NCBI GenBank assembly: GCA_022072445.1
Contig: JAJVHV010000016.1
Span: 186,001 to 250,000, forward strand
Origin: Phycisphaerae bacterium
GTDB lineage: Bacteria > Planctomycetota > Phycisphaerae > UBA1845 > Fen-1342
Length of the DNA: 64,000 bases
Reading direction: 5' to 3'
The translations under genes and the position numbers were made by a program. Under the pieces are notes generated by a model. That model saw only the letters and a list, made by a program, of their open reading frames with translations. It was not told where the DNA came from and did no database searches. Below, in pieces: positions 45,935 to 52,812 of this stretch. Position 1 is the first letter of the stretch, and the number at the start of each line of letters is the position of its first letter.

Positions 45935-48314
45935 ATCGGCGGTCGCCTTCGACGTACAGCGTCTGGCGGGCTCCGTGCCCGCCTGCCTGCGCGAGCGCGC
46001 CCAGTGGGTGTGCTGGGAATATGTCGAGCGCGATGGCCGGTGGACGAAATGCCCAATCAGCCCGACCAAGGGCGGAAGGGCATCCTCGACCGACCCGGCG
46101 ACGTGGGGCACGTTCGACCAGGCGGCCGCCGCGTGCCAAGCCGCGGGCCTCGAGGGCGTAGGCTTCGTTTTCAGCGCCGACGATCCGTTCGCCGGCGTCG
46201 ACCTGGACAAGTGCATCGATCCAACGACCGGCCAGCCCAAGGTGTGGGCGCAGGCAATCCTCGACCGATTCGACAGCTACAGCGAGATTAGCCCCTCCGG
46301 CGCCGGCGTGAAGATCTTCGTTCGCGCCACCAAACCGGGCCCACGCTGCAAGACCGGTTATGAAGACGGCGCGATCGAGATGTACGACCGCGACCGGTTC
46401 TTCACGCTGACCGGTCAAAGCGTGCATGACCCACCCAAGGACGTCGAGGAGCGCCAGGCGGCAGTCGACGCCCTTTACACGCAGGTCTTCGGCACGCCGG
46501 CGGCCACGCCGATTCCGCAGTCGCCCTCCTCGAACAACGGCCAAGCCCACCTCGATGACGACGAGATCATCCGCCTGGCCTGCGCCAGCAAGAAGTCGGG
46601 CGCGAAGTTCGCATCGCTGTGGGCGGGGCGCTGGAACGATCACTTCAACTCGCGCAGCGAGGCAGATTCGTCGGTCATCTTCACGCTCGCCTTCTATACG
46701 AAGGACGCCGGCCAAATCGACCGCATCTTCCGCCGCTCGGCGCTCATGCGCGACAAATGGGATGAGTCGCACGGTCAGCAGACGTACGGGGCGATGACGA
46801 TCGCCAAGGCGCTGGCGAACGTGACGGGCCAGTACGAAGGGCGCAAGCGCCGTAATGGTACCGCCCGTAGCGGCCAGAAACCAGGCGCACGCCCGCTTTC
46901 TGGCGAGCCGCCGCCAGGGACGATCGATCCTGCAACAGGACGCCTGATCCTCTCAACCGAACGCACGCTGCCGACCGCCGAGGCCTACGTGCGGCAGTTT
47001 CACCAGCACCCGGAGGGCATCACGCTCCGGCACTACGCCGGGATGCTCATGGAATGGCGGGAGAACCGTTACATCGAGCTCGAGGACGATGCGCTGCGGA
47101 ATCGGCTGCTGCCTTGGCTACACGCGGCCGTGCGAATGACGTACGACGCGCAGGCCGAAAAGTGGGTTGCGGAGGATTTCCCGGCCAACCCGCACACCAT
47201 GAAGGCGGCGCTGGAGTCCGTGAAGGCGCATACCCACCTGCCGGCCGCGACCCCCTCGCCGTCCTGGCTCGATGGGCGCGCCGATCGCCCGAACCCCTGC
47301 GACATCGTGCCGTGCCGATCGTCATTGCTGCATCTGCCAACCATGCAGCAGATCGCCCCGTCGCCAGCATTCTTTGCAGTCAACGCGCTGAATTACGACC
47401 ACCAGCCCGACGCGCCCGAGCCGCGCCAGTGGCAGACCTTCCTGTGCCAGCTGTTCGAGGACGACCTGCAAGCGTGGGATCTGCTGCAGGAGTGGTTCGG
47501 CTACTGCCTCACCGGCGATACCGCGCAACACAAGATGCTGCTGATCGTCGGACCGCGGCGCAGCGGCAAGGGCACAATCGCGCGTGTCCTGACGCGGCTG
47601 GTCGGCGCCGGCAACGTCGCTGGGCCCACGACGTCGAGTCTGGCGGGCCCCTTCGGCCTGCAGCCGCTGATCGGCAAATCGCTGGCGATCGTCAGCGATG
47701 CGCGCTTCTCCGGCGAGAACATTCAGACCGTGATCGAACGCCTGCTGTGCATCTCCGGCGAGGACACGCTCACCATCGATCGCAAGCACATGACCAGCGT
47801 AACGATGAAGCTGCCGACGCGGTTCGTCTTCCTGACCAATGAGCTTCCCCGACTGACCGATGCATCCGGCGCACTCGCCGGCCGCTTCATGATGCTGCGA
47901 TTGACCGAAAGCTATTACGGCCGCGAGGACAAGGCGCTCACCGCCAAGCTGCTGACCGAGCTCCCGGGCATTCTGAACTGGTCGATTAACGGTTGGCGGC
48001 AACTGCGGGAACGTGGCCACTTCATCCAGCCCACCAGCGTCGAGGACGCCTTGCGCGATATGGAAGACCTGTCCAGCCCGGTCGGGGCGTTCGTGCGGGA
48101 ACGCTGCGAGATCGGCGGCGGGTTGCGCGTCTGGATCGACGACCTGTACCAGGAGTGGAAACAGTGGTGCGAGGCGGATGGGCGCGTCAGCGTCACCACC
48201 AAGCAGACGTTCGGGCGTGACCTCATGGCGGCGGCTCCGGGAGTCGTAACCCGTTGTGGAACCAATGGGGTGCGCTTCTACCAGGGCATCGCGCTGAAGG
48301 GGGTGCTGGCATGA
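45927..48314 (+). CDS. Phage primase-polymerase/D5-like helicase fusion
   Basis: A 795-residue replication protein. The N-terminal prim-pol domain has GVDLDKC near residue 90, SEISPSGAGVKIFV and AIEMYDRDRFFTLTG, as in NrS-1-like primases. A linker domain (DDDEIIRLACASKKSGAKFA) follows. The C-terminal SF3 helicase has Walker A LIVGPRRSGKGTIARVLTRL near 541, then ERLLCISGEDTLTIDRKH and RFVFLTNELPRLTD, typical of P4/D5 family. It should start and drive phage replication. It overlaps the RecD-like gene by eight bases and is followed by a likely origin region. Confidence 0.92.
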   Translation: MPESAVAFDVQRLAGSVPACLRERAQWVCWEYVERDGRWTKCPISPTKGGRASSTDPATWGTFDQAAAACQAAGLEGVGFVFSADDPFAGVDLDKCIDPTTGQPKVWAQAILDRFDSYSEISPSGAGVKIFVRATKPGPRCKTGYEDGAIEMYDRDRFFTLTGQSVHDPPKDVEERQAAVDALYTQVFGTPAATPIPQSPSSNNGQAHLDDDEIIRLACASKKSGAKFASLWAGRWNDHFNSRSEADSSVIFTLAFYTKDAGQIDRIFRRSALMRDKWDESHGQQTYGAMTIAKALANVTGQYEGRKRRNGTARSGQKPGARPLSGEPPPGTIDPATGRLILSTERTLPTAEAYVRQFHQHPEGITLRHYAGMLMEWRENRYIELEDDALRNRLLPWLHAAVRMTYDAQAEKWVAEDFPANPHTMKAALESVKAHTHLPAATPSPSWLDGRADRPNPCDIVPCRSSLLHLPTMQQIAPSPAFFAVNALNYDHQPDAPEPRQWQTFLCQLFEDDLQAWDLLQEWFGYCLTGDTAQHKMLLIVGPRRSGKGTIARVLTRLVGAGNVAGPTTSSLAGPFGLQPLIGKSLAIVSDARFSGENIQTVIERLLCISGEDTLTIDRKHMTSVTMKLPTRFVFLTNELPRLTDASGALAGRFMMLRLTESYYGREDKALTAKLLTELPGILNWSINGWRQLRERGHFIQPTSVEDALRDMEDLSSPVGAFVRERCEIGGGLRVWIDDLYQEWKQWCEADGRVSVTTKQTFGRDLMAAAPGVVTRCGTNGVRFYQGIALKGVLA

Positions 48315-48328
48315 TCCGACGAGCCATC

Positions 48329-48520
48329 AACAAGCGCGAACAAGCGGACAACCAGCGCGATGGGATTCGGCATCGCGCTTGCGCTCCGTGCTTGTCCAGC
48401 AAGGACTTACGGGCGCGCATACGCGAACAAGCGCGATCTACGGCAGGTACGCGCATGCGCGCGGGCGCGCGCGCGGGATGGTGCAGTGGGAACCAGCGCG
48501 CTTGTTCGCGCTTGTTGCGC
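48329..48520. other. Iteron-like region, candidate phage replication origin
   Basis: Words of the type GCGCGAACAAGCG occur at 48334-48346 and 48422-48435 (CGCGAACAAGCGCG). A perfect inverted copy of the latter occurs at 48497-48510 and a degenerate one follows to 48520; AACAAGCG is also repeated at 10-base spacing (48329, 48339). The 548-base gap 48315-48862 has no convincing gene. Its place directly after the primase-helicase gene suits an origin. Confidence 0.5.
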
Positions 48521-48817
48521 TGCGCGCGCTCAGGTCCGAGTGCGCGAATTGGCGCAGGTGGCCGACCCGGACCTGCCGCCAATGGTTCCTCCCTGGCGGA
48601 AAAACGTCGGAAGGCGACGCGGGAACGCACGCCATTCGCGACAGAGTTTGTTTTGTCCGTCCGGACGGCCGCCCGCGGCCGCGACGTGCCGCGTTTGGGG
48701 CCAACGTGGGCGACGCGGGCGGGCCGGGTGGTACGCGGGCGCGTCCCGCGCCCCGTCTCCGCAACGGGCGGCGTTTGTGGCGAACCCGGGCGACCGGGCT
48801 GACGCGGACGTGAATGT

Positions 48818-48841
48818 CGGCGGCGCACGGACGCGCCGCCG
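48818..48841. other. Hairpin just ahead of the methyltransferase gene
   Basis: Nine-base perfect arms CGGCGGCGC and GCGCCGCCG close a six-base loop, 21 bases upstream of the ATG at 48863, just before its GGAGG. It may act as an attenuator or translation control. Confidence 0.5.
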
Positions 48842-48862
48842 CGATGACACGGAGGTCGATCG

Positions 48863-50239
48863 ATGAAGATTGAGTTGCGGCCGCTGGCCGAGATCAAGCC
48901 GTACGAGAAGAACCCGCGCGACAACGATGCGGCGGTCGATGCCGTTGCGCAGTCGATTCGGCAGTTCGGATTCCGCCAACCGATCGTCGTGGACGGCGAC
49001 GGCGTGATTGTGTGCGGGCACACGCGCTGGAAGGCGGCGCAGAAGCTCGGGCTCGACAAGGTGCCGGTGCATGTCGCCCGCGACCTGACGCCCGAGCAGG
49101 TTCGCGCGTACCGCATCGCCGACAACAAGACGAACGAGCTGGCGGAGTGGAATCTCGACCTGTTGCCGTTGGAGATCGCGGAGCTGCGCGACGCCGGCAT
49201 CGATTGGTCACTGCTTGGTTTCGACGCCGACGACCTCGCGAAACTGTTTGATGCGGCCGATGGCGTGAAGCAAGGCCTGACCGACCCGGACGACATTCCG
49301 GCGCCGCCCGACGAAGCGACCACGCAGCCCGGCGACCTGTGGATTCTCGGGGACCACCGCCTGCTCTGCGGCGACAGCGGATCGCCCGCGGATCTGGATC
49401 GGCTGCTCGCTGGCGCGCCGATTCACCTCGTGAACACAGACCCGCCGTACAACGTGAAGGTCGAGCCGCGCAGCAACAATGCGATCGCCGCCGGCCTGTC
49501 GTCATTTCAAGCGACCGAGGCGGCGCGGCGCGATGGCGGCATGAAGCACCACCAGGGCTTCGACCTTGCCCGCGACCCGGAGAAGGCCAAGCGCACGACG
49601 AAGAAGATGCGGCCGAAGGATCGCCCGCTGGCCAATGACTTTGTGTCCGATGCGGCGTTCGACAAGATGCTCGCGGCCTGGTTCGGCAACATCGCGCGCG
49701 TGCTGCTGCCCGGGCGCGGGTTCTACATCTGGGGCGGGTATGCGAACTGCGGGAACTACCCGCCCGTGCTGAAGGCCTGCGAGCTCTATTTCTCGCAGGC
49801 AATCATCTGGGTGAAAGAGCATCCGGTCCTCACGCGCAAAGACTTCATGGGCAACCACGAGTGGTGCTTCTACGGCTGGCGCGAAGGTGCGGCGCACCTG
49901 TTTCTCGGCCCGAACAACGCGGTCGACGTCTGGTCGATCAAGAAGGTCAACCCGCAATCGATGATCCATCTCACGGAGAAGCCGGTGGAACTCGCGGTGC
50001 GCGCCATGCAGTACTCGTCGCGCCCGGGCGAGAACGTGCTCGACCTCTTCGGCGGCAGCGGCTCCACGCTGATCGCGGCGGAGCAGACCGGGCGCCGGGC
50101 GTTCCTCATGGAGCTCGACGCTCCGTACGCGGATGTGATCGTGCAGCGCTGGGAGAAGTTCACCGGGCGGAAGGCGGAAAGACTCTCAGGCCGAAGCAAC
50201 ACCCCGGCGTCGGCCGAGGTGTCGCGGGAGGGAGCGTGA
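48863..50239 (+). CDS. ParB-like domain fused to a DNA methyltransferase
   Basis: A 458-residue protein. Residues 1-95 form a ParB/sulfiredoxin-like domain (IKPYEKNPRDND, VVDGDGVIVCGHTRWKAAQ). The methyltransferase has DPPYNVK near residue 192 and LDLFGGSGSTLIAAEQTGR near 393, the beta order of N4-cytosine or N6-adenine enzymes. This fusion is frequent in phages, where it may protect DNA from restriction. GGAGG precedes the ATG, with the hairpin upstream. It has no restriction partner here. The convergent small-gene operon starts beyond its stop. Confidence 0.92.
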   Translation: MKIELRPLAEIKPYEKNPRDNDAAVDAVAQSIRQFGFRQPIVVDGDGVIVCGHTRWKAAQKLGLDKVPVHVARDLTPEQVRAYRIADNKTNELAEWNLDLLPLEIAELRDAGIDWSLLGFDADDLAKLFDAADGVKQGLTDPDDIPAPPDEATTQPGDLWILGDHRLLCGDSGSPADLDRLLAGAPIHLVNTDPPYNVKVEPRSNNAIAAGLSSFQATEAARRDGGMKHHQGFDLARDPEKAKRTTKKMRPKDRPLANDFVSDAAFDKMLAAWFGNIARVLLPGRGFYIWGGYANCGNYPPVLKACELYFSQAIIWVKEHPVLTRKDFMGNHEWCFYGWREGAAHLFLGPNNAVDVWSIKKVNPQSMIHLTEKPVELAVRAMQYSSRPGENVLDLFGGSGSTLIAAEQTGRRAFLMELDAPYADVIVQRWEKFTGRKAERLSGRSNTPASAEVSREGA

Positions 50240-50244
50240 TGTGG

Positions 50245-50583
50245 TCAGGCCTTGGCGGCCAGCGCGTGGAACTCCGTCATCGCGTCCAGGTGGACCGCGT
50301 CCGTCGCGGCGTGGTTCCGCCGGTAGCGGACGTCGAGGATGCTGCGCTCGCGCAGGAACGCCAGCGCGACCGCCACGTGCGTGTACGGCAGGTCTTCGCG
50401 CTCGGCGATCGTCTCCAACGTAAATCCCGCGTCGTCGGCCTCCTCGGCGGCGTGGCTGATCTGCTCGAACGACGCCAGTGGGCAGCGGTGCTCGTATGGC
50501 GTTCCGCGGCGCGGGATCACGCGGCGGACGAGATGACCGTCCTCGACGGCGAAGGTCTCGTTGAGTTCGCGCGTACGTCGCAT
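50245..50583 (-). CDS. Small hypothetical phage protein, last gene of the leftward operon
   Basis: A 112-residue protein of unknown family. The middle reads ISHAAEEADDAGFTLETIAEREDLPYTHVAVALAFLRERSILDV across two helices with a turn, which resembles a winged helix ending in a beta hairpin (ILDVRYRRNH), so DNA binding is possible. Its start lies three bases after the HARE-HTH stop. It ends five bases from the stop of the rightward methyltransferase gene, so the two units converge. Confidence 0.7.
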   Translation of the reverse strand: MRRTRELNETFAVEDGHLVRRVIPRRGTPYEHRCPLASFEQISHAAEEADDAGFTLETIAEREDLPYTHVAVALAFLRERSILDVRYRRNHAATDAVHLDAMTEFHALAAKA

Positions 50584-50586
50584 GGC

Positions 50587-50943
50587 TCAGTCCGCCTTCG
50601 CGTTGAACTCGAACTTGCCACGCTCGACCTTGCTGAAGCGCGCCTTGCCGCCCTTGGTTCCGATCTCGCGCAGGATCGCGGCGTAGAGCGTGGCGTGTGG
50701 CGTCTTGCCGTTCGGGCTCGACCACAGGCCCTGCTCGGCCATCGCGGCGATCATCTCCTGGCTGCGCATCGCCTGGCCCGACTTCCGCAGCACCTCCGCC
50801 GCCGCGTCGAGGGCGCTAGTGCGCTTCGGCTTGGCGTCGGCGGCGGGCTTGCGCTCCGCCTTCGGTTTCGCCGCGCCCTTCGGCGTTGCTGCCGCCTTCG
50901 TGCCCTTGGTCTGCTTCGCAGTCTTCTTCGTGCTCTTCTTCAT
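50587..50943 (-). CDS. HARE-HTH domain protein with lysine-rich N-terminus
   Basis: A 118-residue protein with strong AAAGGAG ahead of its ATG. The first 45 residues are lysine, alanine and proline rich, like a histone-type tail. The rest is a HARE-HTH domain: SALDAAAEVLRKSGQAMRSQ, then LWSSPNGKTPHATLYAAILR and KARFSKVERGKFEF. HARE-HTH domains occur in RpoE, restriction enzymes and chromatin proteins and are thought to sense modified DNA or bind DNA. Next to a phage methyltransferase this is suggestive. Confidence 0.85.
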   Translation of the reverse strand: MKKSTKKTAKQTKGTKAAATPKGAAKPKAERKPAADAKPKRTSALDAAAEVLRKSGQAMRSQEMIAAMAEQGLWSSPNGKTPHATLYAAILREIGTKGGKARFSKVERGKFEFNAKAD

Positions 50944-51021
50944 GGCAATCTCCTTTTAGTTGCCTCGTCAGGCCCGGGTCTCAAGCGCCCGGGCTACGCG
51001 CGCTGTTCGCGCGTTTCGGCG

Positions 51022-51288
51022 CTACTCCCGTTCGGCGGCGGCGTGGCGGGTCTGGACGATCGTGATCTGGAACTCGCTGCCATCCGCGAGCCGCAGGACC
51101 AGGCCGGCGTCGCGCGTCATGTACCCGCCGTCCGCGTAGCTCGTGATGACGCATTCGGCGAAGGCGCCGTCGCCGTCCATGTCGTCCTTCCAGGCTTCGG
51201 CTTCGTCGTGCTCGTCGTCGGGCGCGGGTCGATTGCTGAGTTCGTCGAGCAGGTTCTCAAGAATCGCTTGTATGTCGTGGCTGGTCAT
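51022..51288 (-). CDS. Small acidic phage protein
   Basis: An 88-residue very acidic protein of unknown family (DELSNRPAPDDEHDEAEAWKDD followed by a beta-rich part VLRLADGSEFQITIVQTR). High acidity and small size are usual for DNA-mimic or modulator proteins, but no specific match is seen. The start has GGGAG ten bases ahead, and its leader resembles that of the next upstream gene. It belongs to the leftward seven-gene operon. Confidence 0.65.
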   Translation of the reverse strand: MTSHDIQAILENLLDELSNRPAPDDEHDEAEAWKDDMDGDGAFAECVITSYADGGYMTRDAGLVLRLADGSEFQITIVQTRHAAAERE

Positions 51289-51303
51289 GGTCGTTGCTCC
51301 CTC

Positions 51304-51531
51304 TCAATTCACCGGGACGGTCATGATGATGTTGCGGCCGTCCGGAAGGTCGTGGTCGAACAGGTACGCGAACTCGACGCCCGCGGCGGCGAGCCGCTCG
51401 GCTTCGGTTTTCTGCATGACGTAGTGCTTGCCGCCCAGCAGCACGGCCACTCCGTCGCGCGGGTCGGCGTACGTGTGCTGGATGGCCTCGTCGGCGTTGT
51501 CGAACTCGATCGCGGTGAACTCGATTGTCAT
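51304..51531 (-). CDS. Small hypothetical phage protein
   Basis: A 75-residue protein of unknown family. It reads TIEFTAIEFDNADEAIQHTY, then DGVAVLLGGKHYVMQKTEAERL and a C-terminal beta strand (NIIMTVPVN), consistent with a small alpha-beta fold. ATG 51531 is used because GGGAG lies eight bases ahead; ATG 51546 touches this region. It is part of the leftward operon and its leader is nearly the same as that of the 51288 gene. Confidence 0.65.
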   Translation of the reverse strand: MTIEFTAIEFDNADEAIQHTYADPRDGVAVLLGGKHYVMQKTEAERLAAAGVEFAYLFDHDLPDGRNIIMTVPVN

Positions 51532-51549
51532 GGTGGTTGCTCCCATCCG

Positions 51550-51756
51550 TCATTTGGCGTTACGCGCCGCCCGCTTCATGGCAGCCTCGTGGCCGGCGGC
51601 GTAGGCCTTCTCCAGCGCTTCGCGGACCGTCCAGACCGCCACATCGTGGAAGTCCAGCCGGTCGCTGTTGCGCGTTTCAAGCGTTTCGAGGGACAGGACG
51701 TCGCGAGCGATCGCGGCGATCGTGGCGTCCCGGTTTTTGTCGTTGGTCGTCTTCAC
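51550..51756 (-). CDS. DUF6900-like small phage protein
   Basis: A 68-residue protein with the pattern ATIAAIARDVLSLETLETRN then SDRLDFHDVAVWTVREALEKAY, which I recall as the DUF6900 domain of phages and plasmids. Function is not known. The start is a GTG with GGGAG seven bases ahead. The gene is in the middle of the leftward operon, 18 bases from its downstream neighbour. Confidence 0.75.
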   Translation of the reverse strand: MKTTNDKNRDATIAAIARDVLSLETLETRNSDRLDFHDVAVWTVREALEKAYAAGHEAAMKRAARNAK

Positions 51757-51771
51757 GGCGGCGTCTCCCGG

Positions 51772-52152
51772 TTAGGCGTTCCAGATGTGCTCGGCCAACC
51801 CAGCCGCCAGCAGGTCCACGATTACGCCGGCCAACTCGGTCGCGGGTTCGACGTCCGCGCCGCGATCCCAGTTGTAGACCGTCACCTTGTCGCTGATCCG
51901 CTGCACCCAGAGCTTCGAGATGCGGCTGTCGCCGCCGACTTCCCATTCGCGGTTGGTCGCCGGCTCGGGGAAGACCAGCGCGTCGAAGCGGTGCCCGCCG
52001 ATCGTTCCGACCACCCAAGCGCCGCCGGCGCTGGTGCGGCGCTGCACCTTCTTGATCACGAGCGTGTCGAGCACTTCGCTGGCGTCGATCCCGTCGTTCG
52101 TCTTGGCGTCGTTCGCGTTCATGTCGTTGTCTCCGTTCGGTTGCGTGGTCAT
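51772..52152 (-). CDS. Small beta-rich phage protein of unknown function
   Basis: A 126-residue protein. After a disordered N-terminus comes a beta-rich domain: LDTLVIKKVQRRTSAGGAWV, then GTIGGHRFDALVFPEPATN, and SRISKLWVQRISDKVTVYNWD. I think this may be the DUF7678 type seen in phages and plasmids, but I am not sure. The stop is 15 bases from the next start; AAGGAC lies ahead of the ATG. A second in-frame ATG at residue 11 is also possible. Confidence 0.6.
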   Translation of the reverse strand: MTTQPNGDNDMNANDAKTNDGIDASEVLDTLVIKKVQRRTSAGGAWVVGTIGGHRFDALVFPEPATNREWEVGGDSRISKLWVQRISDKVTVYNWDRGADVEPATELAGVIVDLLAAGLAEHIWNA

Positions 52153-52155
52153 GTT

Positions 52156-52359
52156 TCAGTCCTTCTCCGGTACGAACAGGTCGCCGGCGTCCCAGATCTC
52201 CTGCCCGTAGGCGGTCTCGATCAGGTACGACCAGGCGTCGATTCCGTTGCGGCGGTACGTGCTGACGCGGACTACCCGGCCCGGCTCGCCGTCCGTCTTG
52301 GAAACCACCTGCGTGCCGGGCGTCAGGCGTCGGTTCGCGTTCTTCGTCGTCGTGGCCAT
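52156..52359 (-). CDS. Small basic phage protein, first gene of the leftward operon
   Basis: A 67-residue protein starting at ATG 52359 with AAGGAGA seven to eight bases ahead; the longer upstream frame to 52491 is not supported. It reads RLTPGTQVVSKTDGEPGRVV and WSYLIETAYGQEIWDAGDLFV, a short beta-rich fold, perhaps SH3-like. Role unknown. It leads seven genes that read against the surrounding phage genes, likely from a promoter in 52360-52602, where an inverted copy of the boundary motif lies. Confidence 0.65.
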   Translation of the reverse strand: MATTTKNANRRLTPGTQVVSKTDGEPGRVVRVSTYRRNGIDAWSYLIETAYGQEIWDAGDLFVPEKD

Positions 52360-52534
52360 CTGCGTTTCTCCTTGCGGTACGCGGCGTGCGTACAGACACA
52401 TGAAGCCATGGGTTTGCCCGGAAATCCACTCGCATTCGGAGAATTTCCAGACATTCTTGCGGACGCCGCCGGGCAGGTCCGAGTCTGCCACGAGAGCGCT
52501 CTCGGAGCCGCCTGGTCCGGCGAACGGCCTTACT

Positions 52535-52548
52535 CGTTACGTATGCGG
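52535..52548 (-). promoter_or_regulatory. Module-boundary motif, inverted copy 5 (reads CCGCATACGTAACG on minus)
   Basis: The only copy on the minus strand. It lies 176 bases ahead of the only leftward operon of the element and points toward it. Confidence 0.5.
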
Positions 52549-52602
52549 CCCCACGGCCGCCGTATCGCGGCCTGGGGCGTACCCGGGCAGGAGGCGGCGT
52601 AG

Positions 52603-52812
52603 ATGGCGGAACCGGACGCCAAACTGAACCCGGCGGCACTGCCGCTGGCTGACGCGGCCCGGCTGCTGAGCGCCGCGGGCGGGCAGCGGATTACGGTCGA
52701 CATGCTGGAGGCCGACCGGGGCGTCGGCGCGCCGGCCAACGCGGACGGCACGTTGAACCTCGTCCACTACGCCGCGTGGCTCGTGAGGGAGATGTCCGGC
52801 CGTGGCGATTGA
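52603..52812 (+). CDS. Small protein ahead of terminase, possible small terminase subunit
   Basis: A 69-residue protein. Its core (LADAARLLSAAGGQRITVDM, then ADGTLNLVHYAAWLVREM) resembles residues about 10-60 of the terminase gene that follows (PTEAVRLLNSTPLGEVLSER, then DRTVDLLRYVAWLV), suggesting a shared HTH-like DNA-binding unit. Position directly before the large subunit, with an 11-base overlap, suits a small terminase or accessory packaging factor. Strong family identity is not established. Confidence 0.65.
   Translation: MAEPDAKLNPAALPLADAARLLSAAGGQRITVDMLEADRGVGAPANADGTLNLVHYAAWLVREMSGRGD

Noticed and set aside
48360-48866. Several overlapping plus-strand frames between primase and methyltransferase
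   Set aside because: All are arginine, alanine and glycine rich, differ by frame over the same DNA and have no ribosome site or domain; the stretch is better explained as a repeat-bearing control region.
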